20,884 nucleotides of DNA from positions 1 through 20,884 of the forward strand of contig JBLMZW010000125.1 of assembly GCA_050259035.1 (NCBI GenBank). Reading direction: 5' to 3'. Below the pieces are notes generated by a model. That model saw nothing but the letters and a program-made list of their open reading frames with translations. It made no database searches and was not told the origin of the DNA. The translations under genes were made by a program, and so were the position numbers. This DNA comes from JBLMZW01 sp050259035. GTDB lineage: Bacteria > Bacillota > Syntrophomonadia > Syntrophomonadales > DTU052. Below are positions 1 to 6,988 of the stretch, piece after piece. Every line of letters starts with the position of its first letter. Position 1 is the first letter of the stretch.

Positions 1-960
1 ATCGAAATTTTCTGGTGTCAAGCTCTGCTGACCATCAGACAATGCCTCAGCGGGGTTCTGGTGAACCTCTATCATTAAACCATCGCAGCCCGCGGCAACC
101 GCAGCTAAAGCCATAGGCTCAACCATTCTCCATTTGCCGGTTCCATGACTGGGATCGACAATTATAGGTAGATGCGTTAATTTCTTAATAGCTGGAACCG
201 CACTTAAGTCGAGGGTATTTCGGGTATAGTTTTCGAAAGTTCTTATACCGCGTTCACACATGACAACATTAGGATTCCCCGAAGAAACAATGTATTCCGC
301 TGCCATTATCCATTCTTCGATTGTTGCTGAAGGACCCCGTTTCAAGAGAACGGGTTTGTCGGTCTTACCAACCTCGCGAAGAAGAAAAAAGTTCTGCATA
401 TTGCGGGCGCCTATTTGCAGCATATCAGCATAGCAAGCGACCGTTTCAACTCCCCGGGGATCCATGACCTCGGTTACTACAGGCAACCCAGTGAGTTGAC
501 GTGCTTCGGCCAGTATTTCTAATCCTTCTACTTCTAACCCCTGAAAACTATATGGTGAGGTCCGAGGTTTGAAGGCTCCTCCGCGCAGCATACCTGCTCC
601 GGCTTTTTTGACTAGCTGTGCTGCCTCCATGAACTTATCCCTTCCCTCGACCGCACAGGGTCCCGCAATTATTAACAGGTTTCCATTGCCTATTTCGGCT
701 GGTCCTATTTTTATTACTGTGTTATCACTTTTAAATTCCCTGGAAGTCAGTTTAAACGGTTTCATTATGGGAACCACTTTTTCCACACCAGGCAATGCTT
801 CCAGGCACTCAATGTCTATCCTGCTGCGATCCCCAATAGCTCCAATTATGGTCTTCTCCACCCCCTTAGAGAGGTGAATCTGAAACCCTTGTTTACGCAA
901 TTTCTCCTGCACGGCCTCGATATCGGTGTTCGCCGCATTGTCCTCCATTACAACGACCAT
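1..960 (-). CDS. aroF: DAHP synthase, type I beta (AroF), with N-terminal regulatory domain; 3' end cut by window
   Basis: This enzyme condenses phosphoenolpyruvate and erythrose 4-phosphate to 3-deoxy-D-arabino-heptulosonate 7-phosphate, the first step of the shikimate pathway, in the cytoplasm. 320 residues are visible and probably fewer than 20 are missing at the C-terminus. Residues 1-65 form the small ferredoxin-like domain seen in Thermotoga-type DAHP synthases, where it carries feedback control. The TIM-barrel follows, with IAGPCAVE (metal-ligand Cys102), LRGGAFKPRTSPYSFQG, QIGARNMQNF, CERGIRTFE, DPSHGTGRW and EVHQNPAEALSDG. The ATG at 960 follows GGGGAG at a 7-nt spacing. A terminator-bearing leader lies just upstream. 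The catalytic part closely matches the shorter paralog at 3737-4570. Assignment to the family is firm. Control by an aromatic end product is inferred from the N-terminal domain. Confidence 0.95.
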   Translation of the reverse strand, partial: MVVVMEDNAANTDIEAVQEKLRKQGFQIHLSKGVEKTIIGAIGDRSRIDIECLEALPGVEKVVPIMKPFKLTSREFKSDNTVIKIGPAEIGNGNLLIIAGPCAVEGRDKFMEAAQLVKKAGAGMLRGGAFKPRTSPYSFQGLEVEGLEILAEARQLTGLPVVTEVMDPRGVETVACYADMLQIGARNMQNFFLLREVGKTDKPVLLKRGPSATIEEWIMAAEYIVSSGNPNVVMCERGIRTFENYTRNTLDLSAVPAIKKLTHLPIIVDPSHGTGKWRMVEPMALAAVAAGCDGLMIEVHQNPAEALSDGQQSLTPENFD

Positions 961-993
961 GTTATTCTCCCCTTTCTTTTGGGCGGAGGTGAG

Positions 994-1031
994 AAAAAAA
1001 CAAAAAGCGCCAGGTTAGAAAACCAGACGCT
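994..1031 (-). terminator. Intrinsic terminator in the aroF leader
   Basis: On the minus strand AGCGTCTGGTT (1031-1021), loop TTCT and AACCTGGCGCT (1016-1006) form a hairpin with one T-T mismatch and one G-U pair. It is followed by TTTTGTTTTTTT. It ends 33 nt before the aroF start codon, which leaves no room for another promoter. All aroF transcription, from a leader promoter or reading through from the upstream AOR gene, must cross it. It may therefore be both the end of the AOR unit and a conditional stop for aroF. Confidence 0.8.
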
Positions 1032-1056
1032 ATATTAGCCAGTCTGTTCCCACCAT
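1021..1056 (-). promoter_or_regulatory. Possible attenuator: mini-ORF plus antiterminator helix
   Basis: AACAGAC (1048-1042) can pair with GTCTGGTT (1028-1021), with a single bulged G. The second strand is also the left arm of the terminator, so the two helices exclude each other. An eight-codon ORF at 1056-1030 (ATG to TAG, peptide MVGTDWLI with one Trp) spans the upstream strand. A weak AGGA-like ribosome site precedes it. TATAAT hexamers lie at 1078-1073 and 1120-1115, neither with a clear -35 box. The base pairing is visible. Regulation is inferred, and a single Trp codon is thin evidence for a classical leader peptide. Confidence 0.45.
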
Positions 1057-1126
1057 CCTACCGTCCTACAATATTATACTGGGCCTAACTACCAACCTAC
1101 GAATTAAGCATACCATTATAATCTTC

Positions 1127-3040
1127 CTATTTCAATGAGTTATCTTTACTTTCCAGGTTAATAGACAGTTGCTTCAGTTTAGATGAAGCTGGTTGACCGT
1201 CGGCCTTCCAACCCCGAACTCGGTAATATTCCGGCAGCATTTTATCTAAAGGAACTATTGTTGCCGGGTTACCAGGATCTGATAATTCCTTCAGCAGACG
1301 TTTAGGAAGAATATCGTCCTCAAAAGTAAGCCCTTCCCTCATGTTGAACATTCTTTCCATATTAAAAACCCTTTCCCCCATCTGCAAGAACCGTCCAGTA
1401 GTCATTGTCAATCCGGTTGCCAGCTTAATTGCTTCAGCATGAGGAAATAGGAACCGGGTGTTAAAAGGTATAGCACCGGGCAATAGTTTACCCAGTTGGT
1501 TTAATACCGCCCTAACTTCTATTAAAATTCCGCCGATAGTTTTTATAGCTATTCCATTGGGCTTTACCCGATATAACGGGGCCGGCACCAGGGTAAAAGC
1601 AGTAAACAAACAAAACCCTGCAGTTGAAACCGCCTCCATTCCGTTTTGGAACAGCACTGTTAAGGCAGCCTTTCCTTTAGAGGTAAGAGAATCCACTTTG
1701 AGAGGACCAATGGCTTCAATAAAGACCAGATATCCTCCATTCAAGTGACATCCACCCCGATTTGAGGTTGCGTATCCCAGGCCATGGCCAACTGATCGAC
1801 GGGGATCATAAGCGGCAAGTTCCAACCCTTTAGCGTGAATAGCGAAATCTTCACCGCCGTACTTTTTGGTCATTACCTTTGAACCATCGGCAAGATCACT
1901 GAAATCCCCTTCGCGGTATGCAATCTTTCTAATTGCATCACTTATATTGGTTACATCGCCAAATTTCAGTCCGAAGTTTTTAATACCTCTTTCCTGCAGT
2001 TCCATTGCATAGGCTAAAGTACCACCCATACTGATAGTATCTACTCCCAATAGGTCAGCCTCATAGTTCCAGCGATTAATCATACCTAAATCACAATTTT
2101 CTATATTTGCTCCTAAAAGCCCTATTGTTTCGTATTCGGGTCCTTTTATTTCCTTTCCATCCAGCATTACCCTTCTTTCGCAGCGAATAGGGCAACTGAC
2201 GCAGCCCGAATTTCTAGTAAGGTACTTCTCGGCTAGGGCTTCACCGGATATCTCATCAGCCTGATCATAAGTTCCCCGCTGGAAATTTCTTGTAGGAAGG
2301 ATACCGCTTTCCTGGCAACTCCTAACAAAACCAGCTGTTCCGTAGCGAGGCATCTTTTCTCCAGTAGCCGGGTTATTTCGAAGCATCTCTATCCATGACC
2401 TAACATATTTGCTAAACTTCGCCCGATTGTGGACGGGAATCTCCTTAGTTCCATAGGCCACTAATGCCTTCAGGTTCTTAGATCCCATTACCGCCCCAAC
2501 CCCACAGCGTCCAGCAACCCTTTCACCTGAAACCGCGCAGGCATAGTTAACCAGATTTTCTCCCGCCGGACCGATTACCAGTGTTCCATAACGGCGATCA
2601 AAAACTTGCTGGCACTCTTCGGTATTCAATCCCCAAAGATGCGAACCGCTTTTAATTGCTATATTTCCATCCAGTATTTCAATATAACATGGTTCACTTG
2701 ACCGACCACGTATTATCAATCCGTCATAGCCGGCTTTGCGCATCCTTACTCCAAAGATACCGCCGCAATTGGAGGAAGCAATCCCTCCAGTCATAACGTT
2801 TTTTGTTGTGATATTGAATCGGCTTGAAGATGGCGCGCCAGTTCCGGTCAAGGGTCCAGTATTAATTATTAAAATGTTATCTAAGGAGAGTGGATCAACT
2901 CCGGGCCTCAATTCATCGTAAAGGATACGAGCCGCCAAGCCCTTACCCCCAAGGTAAAAATCAACAATCTTTTGATCAATTGAATATGTATTAATTTGGC
3001 CGGTGGTTAAATTGATATCGCCGTAATGCGCTCGTATCAT
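1127..3040 (-). CDS. aorB: Aldehyde:ferredoxin oxidoreductase, catalytic subunit (AOR family)
   Basis: 637 residues. AOR-family enzymes use a tungsten (or molybdenum) bis-pterin cofactor and one [4Fe-4S] cluster to interconvert aldehydes and carboxylic acids with ferredoxin. Visible family signatures are GGKGLAARILYDEL (31-44), TGPLTGTGAPSSSRFN (61-76) and NCGGIFGVRMRKAGYDG (91-107). The cluster cysteines are C280, C283 and C287 in CVSCPIRC, with C477 as the likely fourth ligand. The chosen ATG at 3040 follows GGAGGTGGCTAT and overlaps the stop of the polyferredoxin gene as ATGA, which points to translational coupling. An upstream in-frame ATG at 3106 would lie inside that gene. The natural substrate cannot be read from sequence. 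The flanking aromatic-pathway genes make aryl aldehydes an attractive guess only. Confidence 0.9.
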   Translation of the reverse strand: MIRAHYGDINLTTGQINTYSIDQKIVDFYLGGKGLAARILYDELRPGVDPLSLDNILIINTGPLTGTGAPSSSRFNITTKNVMTGGIASSNCGGIFGVRMRKAGYDGLIIRGRSSEPCYIEILDGNIAIKSGSHLWGLNTEECQQVFDRRYGTLVIGPAGENLVNYACAVSGERVAGRCGVGAVMGSKNLKALVAYGTKEIPVHNRAKFSKYVRSWIEMLRNNPATGEKMPRYGTAGFVRSCQESGILPTRNFQRGTYDQADEISGEALAEKYLTRNSGCVSCPIRCERRVMLDGKEIKGPEYETIGLLGANIENCDLGMINRWNYEADLLGVDTISMGGTLAYAMELQERGIKNFGLKFGDVTNISDAIRKIAYREGDFSDLADGSKVMTKKYGGEDFAIHAKGLELAAYDPRRSVGHGLGYATSNRGGCHLNGGYLVFIEAIGPLKVDSLTSKGKAALTVLFQNGMEAVSTAGFCLFTAFTLVPAPLYRVKPNGIAIKTIGGILIEVRAVLNQLGKLLPGAIPFNTRFLFPHAEAIKLATGLTMTTGRFLQMGERVFNMERMFNMREGLTFEDDILPKRLLKELSDPGNPATIVPLDKMLPEYYRVRGWKADGQPASSKLKQLSINLESKDNSLK

Positions 3041-3456
3041 ATAGCCACCTCCATTTCTATCCCATGCATTGGGCACTCCCGGGCGCAAACCCCGCAGCCC
3101 ACACAAGCCTTCTCGTCCGATAATACCGCATAGACCCTTAGATCTCCCTTAAACTTAGGCATGGAAATAATTAACGCCTTTTTACCACATCCATCCACAC
3201 ATATGGAGCAGGCGGTACAAGCCGACTGGTTAACTATAGGTTTTGGCCACAGTTTTCGCGGCACCCTTTCGGCTGTGTTTCCCAAATTATCTATTACCGC
3301 TTCTCGGGTGCAGGTTCTTCCACATACACCACAATCGATGCACCGCTCCATATTTATCCGGTGAACGCTTTTTACTTCCCCCGCAACAGCAGAAACTGGA
3401 CATAACTTAGCACATAGACCACAACCATTACAATTGGAATTGATGGAATAGGCCAT
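3037..3456 (-). CDS. aorA: Four-cluster polyferredoxin, AorA-like electron-transfer subunit
   Basis: 139 residues with sixteen cysteines in four CxxCxxCxxxC motifs: C9-C19, C39-C49, C80-C90 and C118-C128. Each should hold a [4Fe-4S] cluster. In Aromatoleum the AOR complex has an electron-transfer subunit of this design, AorA, beside the catalytic AorB and a flavin subunit AorC. The order here is aorA-aorB with a 4-nt overlap and no AorC-like gene in the window, so the reducing partner is probably ferredoxin itself or a protein encoded elsewhere. The ATG at 3456 follows GGGGAGGTTAAC. The in-frame ATG at 3483 lacks a comparable ribosome site. No signal peptide is seen, so the protein is cytoplasmic. 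Confidence 0.85.
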   Translation of the reverse strand: MAYSINSNCNGCGLCAKLCPVSAVAGEVKSVHRINMERCIDCGVCGRTCTREAVIDNLGNTAERVPRKLWPKPIVNQSACTACSICVDGCGKKALIISMPKFKGDLRVYAVLSDEKACVGCGVCARECPMHGIEMEVAI

Positions 3457-3575
3457 GTTAACCTCCCCTTTGACGTTTTCCAAAATTAGAATCGTTAGAA
3501 TTGAAATTAACTCATCCTAATCGGCGCTTCATTCTAGGGTCTAAAAAGGTTCGCCGGTTGGTATTAATTAATAAC

Positions 3576-3604
3576 ATAATACTATTGCTGGTATTTGTTA
3601 ACAA
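3576..3604 (-). promoter_or_regulatory. Sigma-A-like promoter for aorA-aorB, with palindrome over the -35
   Basis: TTGTTA (3604-3599), a 17-nt spacer and TATTAT (3581-3576) face the AOR operon. The -35 box is half of a perfect 10-bp palindrome, TTGTTAACAA (3595-3604), which could be an operator. The predicted leader is about 110 nt. It shows CGGCG/CGCCG complementarity but does not resemble the molybdenum/tungsten cofactor riboswitch as I know it. Confidence 0.5.
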
Positions 3605-3684
3605 GTTTATTGGTAATGTGATAAATCTAACTTCCCTAATTACATTTGTTTATTCTACTTATATCTGTTTTATTATTGGCCAAT

Positions 3685-3708
3685 AAAAAAGAGAACTCAC
3701 AGTTCTCT
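3685..3708 (-). terminator. Intrinsic terminator after the short DAHP synthase gene
   Basis: On the minus strand AGAGAACT, loop GTG and AGTTCTCT form a perfect 8-bp hairpin followed by a run of T. It starts about 28 nt past the stop codon at 3737. It separates this gene from the AOR operon, which has its own promoter downstream. Confidence 0.9.
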
Positions 3709-3736
3709 AACCTTAATGCTTCTTTTTAAATTATTC

Positions 3737-4570
3737 TTAATTGATACTCTTCTTTTCTAGAAAAGCAATCGATTTGACTTCCCCCATTAGTCTGGTAAAG
3801 TTCTCCGGTGTAAGCGATTGTTTCCCATCGGACAATGCTTCTTTTGGATTCTGGTGAACCTCAACCATCAAGCCATCTGCTCCGGCAGCCACAGCTGCTT
3901 TGGCGACTGGTCTTACCAGCTGCCACCTGCCTGTTGCATGACTCGGATCTACGATCACGGGCAAATGGGTTAGTTCCTTTACCAGTGGTATGGTTCCAAT
4001 ATCTAAACTGTTTCGGGTTAGGTTTTCGAAGGTACGAATTCCACGTTCACAAAGGATAATTTTATTGTTACCCGCGGCCATTATATATTCGGCCGCTAAG
4101 AGCCATTCCTCAACTGTTGCCGCAAACCCTCGCTTAAGGATTATGGGCATGTCCAGTCTTCCGACCTCTTGAAGCAAAGCAAAGTTCTGCATATTGCGAC
4201 TCCCTATTTGAACAATATCGACAACCCCTATCATACGATTAATATCTCGTACATCAAGAACTTCGGCAGCTACAGCAAGACCTGTTTTTGATTTTACCAG
4301 AGCAAGAATATCCAAACCTTTCTCCCCCAGTCCGGAAAAGGAATAAGGGGATGTCCTGGGTTTAAATATTCCCCCCCGCAAGATGTGAACCCCAAGTTCC
4401 TTCATCGTACGAGCAATGTCAAGGTAACTATCCTCTGATTCAACCGCACAGGGTCCAGCGATGATTGTCAAATAGCCCTCACCAATCTTAAGCTGAGCAT
4501 TTCCGGTCTTTATCTCTATTATTGTATTATCCTTTTTTGTTTCTCTCGACACTAAAGAATAAGGTTTCAT
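3737..4570 (-). CDS. DAHP synthase, type I beta, catalytic domain only
   Basis: 277 residues with the complete set of barrel motifs: IAGPCAVE (Cys41), LRGGIFKPRTSPYSFSG, QIGSRNMQNF, KRGFAATVEEW, CERGIRTFE, DPSHATGRW and EVHQNPKEALSDG. It should make DAHP like its neighbour at 1-960. It begins with MKPYSLVSRETKKDNT, which aligns with residues 66-81 of the neighbour (MKPFKLTSREFKSDNT). It therefore lacks exactly the N-terminal ferredoxin-like domain and is probably insensitive to feedback of that kind. The ATG at 4570 follows GGAGGATTACC. The reading frame is open to 4603, but there is no ribosome site there. A strong terminator follows. It is transcribed divergently from the amidase gene. Confidence 0.93.
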   Translation of the reverse strand: MKPYSLVSRETKKDNTIIEIKTGNAQLKIGEGYLTIIAGPCAVESEDSYLDIARTMKELGVHILRGGIFKPRTSPYSFSGLGEKGLDILALVKSKTGLAVAAEVLDVRDINRMIGVVDIVQIGSRNMQNFALLQEVGRLDMPIILKRGFAATVEEWLLAAEYIMAAGNNKIILCERGIRTFENLTRNSLDIGTIPLVKELTHLPVIVDPSHATGRWQLVRPVAKAAVAAGADGLMVEVHQNPKEALSDGKQSLTPENFTRLMGEVKSIAFLEKKSIN

Positions 4571-4677
4571 GGTAATCCTCCAAATATATTTTACATTAGT
4601 CACCGACCAATTGAAATCTCGCGTCGGAACTTGGACTCACCAATTTTCTATATACTACCTTTCTCCTATGCCTCATT

Positions 4678-4686
4678 TGGTACAAT
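4678..4686 (+). promoter_or_regulatory. Possible extended -10 promoter for the amidase gene
   Basis: TGG directly before TACAAT matches an extended -10 element (TGN-TANAAT). No good -35 box is seen. It would give a leader of about 78 nt to the TTG start at 4771. It is a weak call in an AT-rich divergent intergenic region. Confidence 0.3.
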
Positions 4687-4770
4687 ATTTAACGTGTTTA
4701 ATTCTTGATTTTAAGTGTTCTTAATTAGAATTGGGGGTAAAATGTAAAGTATAACGAGGGGGGTTGTAAT

Positions 4771-5604
4771 TTGAAAAAAGCATTTAAGATAGCTATTTGC
4801 CAGATGAATATTAGAAATGATAAGAATGCCAACTTGGATAAGGCTTGTGAAATGGTAAATCAGGCCACTGACCTGGGATGCAACATGGCGGTTCTTCCTG
4901 AAATGTTTAATTGTCCGTACGTTACCGCAAACTTTCCTGACTACGCTGAGCCGGTTCCCGATGGCAATACGTCCATAGTAATGCGTAATTTGGCTCAAAG
5001 AAACGGGATTTATCTGGTCGGAGGATCTATTCCTGAATCGGACGGCGAAGGGCATGTCTACAACACCAGTACAGTCTTTAGCCCAGAGGGTCAGATGATA
5101 GCCCGCCATCGCAAGCTGCATCTTTTTGATGTGAGTATTACTGGTGGCATCAGTTTTCGAGAATCTGATACCCTCACCCGTGGTCAGGAGATTACCACTT
5201 TTGAGACTGAATTTTGTCATATGGGATTGGCCATATGTTATGATCTACGGTTTCCCGAGCTATCTCGGCTTATGGTCAACAGAGGCGCTGAAGTACTCAT
5301 ATTCCCAGCCGCTTTTAACACTACCACCGGTCCCGCCCACTGGGAACTACTGCTCCGCAGCCGGGCCGTCGATAACCAGGTTTGGGTAGTAGCCGCAGCA
5401 CCCGCTTACGACTCTAATTTCCCTTACCCTATTTACGGTCATTCCCTGGTAGTAAACCCATGGGGCACTGTTACAGCCATGGCCGGGTCTGACGAAACAC
5501 TGGTTATTGCTGATATAGATCTCCAAATGGTTTCATCTATAAGAGAAGAATTGCCACTTATTAAACACCAAAGAAGGGACATTTATCTATTACGGGAAAT
5601 ATGA
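4771..5604 (+). CDS. Nitrilase-superfamily amidohydrolase, omega-amidase (Nit2)-like
   Basis: 277 residues, the usual length for the family. The Glu-Lys-Cys triad is visible: E44 in VLPEMFNCPY, K115 in HRKLHLFD and C156 in GLAICYDLRFPEL. The pattern best resembles Nit2-type omega-amidases, which hydrolyse 2-oxoglutaramate or 2-oxosuccinamate to the oxoacid and ammonia after glutamine or asparagine transamination. Other C-N hydrolases of this branch cannot be excluded. The start is TTG at 4771, eight bases after GAGGGGGG. It is the only plus-strand gene in the window, divergent from the short DAHP synthase. It ends 6 bp from the end of the convergent chorismate mutase gene, with no hairpin between them. 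A role in recycling amides from aromatic transamination is an inference. Confidence 0.88.
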   Translation: MKKAFKIAICQMNIRNDKNANLDKACEMVNQATDLGCNMAVLPEMFNCPYVTANFPDYAEPVPDGNTSIVMRNLAQRNGIYLVGGSIPESDGEGHVYNTSTVFSPEGQMIARHRKLHLFDVSITGGISFRESDTLTRGQEITTFETEFCHMGLAICYDLRFPELSRLMVNRGAEVLIFPAAFNTTTGPAHWELLLRSRAVDNQVWVVAAAPAYDSNFPYPIYGHSLVVNPWGTVTAMAGSDETLVIADIDLQMVSSIREELPLIKHQRRDIYLLREI

Positions 5605-5610
5605 CCAAAA

Positions 5611-5964
5611 TTAGATGGGATCACGCAATACAGACGTTCCTCTAAGATATACATGCTGTACCTGTTCTTGTTTTACTGAGGTATTATAGAGAATTAGTAT
5701 TCGGATACATTTTGGTAAAGCTCCGGCCACATTGATTTCCTGAAAGCACATTAAAGGGACCTGGTTCCAGCCCATCGTCCGGGCGGCTCGTGCGGGAAAC
5801 TGAGAATTGAGGTCCGGGGTTACGGTAAAAAAAGCCCCTGCGATGTCGTCTGGGCTTATCCCATTTTGTTCCACCATAAAACTTAACAATTCTTCTGTCG
5901 CCTGCAGAATTTCTTCCGAGGTATCATTCTCAACCCTGGTTGCTCCCCTTACTCCTCTAACCAA
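5611..5964 (-). CDS. aroH: Chorismate mutase, monofunctional AroH type
   Basis: 117 residues that align along their length with Bacillus subtilis AroH, which converts chorismate to prephenate in phenylalanine and tyrosine synthesis. The expected active-site residues are present: R6 in VRGVRGAT, C73 and E76 in CFQEINVAGAL, R88 in KCIRI and Y106 in HVYLRG. These correspond to Arg7, Cys75, Glu78, Arg90 and Tyr108 of the Bacillus enzyme. The start is TTG at 5964, six bases after AGGA, and gives the canonical N-terminus. It follows the HutP-family gene by 51 bp on the same strand, probably in one transcript. Confidence 0.95.
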   Translation of the reverse strand: MVRGVRGATRVENDTSEEILQATEELLSFMVEQNGISPDDIAGAFFTVTPDLNSQFPARAARTMGWNQVPLMCFQEINVAGALPKCIRILILYNTSVKQEQVQHVYLRGTSVLRDPI

Positions 5965-6015
5965 TTCTTATCCTGCCTTTCAGCCAATAAAATATTGTTA
6001 TTTGCGAATTTAAAT

Positions 6016-6435
6016 CTATGGAACAGCTCTATGGCCCAACCCGATAGCAACTTCATCCAGATGGAGCAGACCAATCCCCATGAAAATAGCAACACCGATA
6101 TGGTCGTGGTAACGAGCAATACCTATTTTGCCGCCAACATTTAGACCTAAAGCCTTGGGCATAATCTGACTCATTGCTTCACGAGTAGCCCCGGCTACTG
6201 CTCCTTCGTCAGGATGAGTATCCTTGATTACATTTTCTCGCTTGGCAGCGACTACTGCTCTCTCTACCACCTTACCAACAGAATTAATAAACTCGCCTCC
6301 ATAATCAACGGCTACGGCTTTAATACCCTCATTATCTAGGAGGGACTTTTTTAGTTCCCCTTCCTCTTGTCTCGATGTTGAAATTGCCATTCTGATTGCC
6401 GCACTGGCAACCATTTTGCTTCCCACTTCCGGCAT
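6016..6435 (-). CDS. HutP-family RNA-binding regulator
   Basis: 139 residues. The C-terminal half, with GGKIGIARYHDHIGVAIF and LDEVAIGLGHR, is typical of clostridial proteins classed as HutP family. Bacillus HutP is a histidine- and Mg-dependent antiterminator of the hut operon. No histidine-degradation gene is present here; the next gene is aroH. By my alignment from memory, the three metal-ligand histidines of Bacillus HutP (73, 77, 138) correspond to Gly78, Gly82 and a Leu near 126. If so, ligand sensing would differ. The ATG at 6435 follows GGAGGGA at a suitable distance. RNA binding and the signal sensed are inferred from the family only. Confidence 0.75.
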   Translation of the reverse strand: MPEVGSKMVASAAIRMAISTSRQEEGELKKSLLDNEGIKAVAVDYGGEFINSVGKVVERAVVAAKRENVIKDTHPDEGAVAGATREAMSQIMPKALGLNVGGKIGIARYHDHIGVAIFMGIGLLHLDEVAIGLGHRAVP

Positions 6436-6502
6436 TCATTTCCCTCCATCCGTACTACGTTTATATTCAGTTTAACCATCTCAAAACCTGTTGTACAGAT
6501 AA

Positions 6503-6988
6503 CTACTTTACAATTGCTTTGCCCACCATAGTTATTCCCTGATTGGAAGTGACCTCAAGACCCGGTGTGGGGAACGTCAAATTGGCCGTGGTCTTTTCTA
6601 TTTTGAAGACTATAGGGCGTTGATAAGCGCTGGTGTCTACCTCAATTACGTCTCCACTCACTACATGCAGTTTAACACTTCCTCCAGAAAAGCTGCCCAT
6701 ATTTTCATCGTTAATTAATACCCTCGCTTTTCCTAAAGTACTGTAATCTTTCACTATAATTTTTAATGATCCCATAGAAGAAGTAACGGTTTGTTCTTCG
6801 TTTTCTTGAATAGACTCGTGCCATGCAGCAATTGGTACGTCTATCTTATGCCCTTCAAGTCTCTCGTCTAAGCTAAGATAAAACCGGAATGTGTCCCGAG
6901 TCATAAGTCCCTGAACAACTACCAACAAAACAAGCCCTAAAACCAGGAAACGAAGCAGGTATTTTTCGATCAAGTTCATAACCTTCAC
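6503..6988 (-). CDS. Membrane-anchored protein of unknown function
   Basis: 161 residues, not recognised. One hydrophobic helix near residues 11-27 (RFLVLGLVLLVVVQGL) looks like an uncleaved N-terminal anchor. The rest is probably outside the membrane and rich in predicted beta strands, with alternating hydrophobic residues and many Gly and Ser. No cysteine or catalytic motif stands out. The chosen start is GTG at 6988, five to six bases after GGGGGA; ATG at 6979 is the alternative. The neighbours are larB upstream, across a 247-nt gap, and the HutP-family gene downstream on the same strand. Confidence 0.7.
   Translation of the reverse strand: MKVMNLIEKYLLRFLVLGLVLLVVVQGLMTRDTFRFYLSLDERLEGHKIDVPIAAWHESIQENEEQTVTSSMGSLKIIVKDYSTLGKARVLINDENMGSFSGGSVKLHVVSGDVIEVDTSAYQRPIVFKIEKTTANLTFPTPGLEVTSNQGITMVGKAIVK

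Noticed and set aside
961..1126. T-box riboswitch before the DAHP synthase gene (a GGATGGTGGGAACAG stretch loosely recalls the T-box sequence)
   Set aside because: The AGGGTGGNACCGCG core is not matched, the leader is too short for stem I and a specifier loop, and the terminator arm does not contain the expected complement.
3457..3575. Molybdenum/tungsten cofactor riboswitch in the AOR leader
   Set aside because: Such RNAs can precede AOR-type genes, but the conserved runs I know are absent and only a 5-bp CGGCG/CGCCG pairing is visible.
4711..5220. 169-codon open frame on the minus strand opposite the amidase gene
   Set aside because: The plus-strand frame carries the full catalytic triad of the nitrilase family. 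The minus-strand frame has no ribosome site or recognisable motif.
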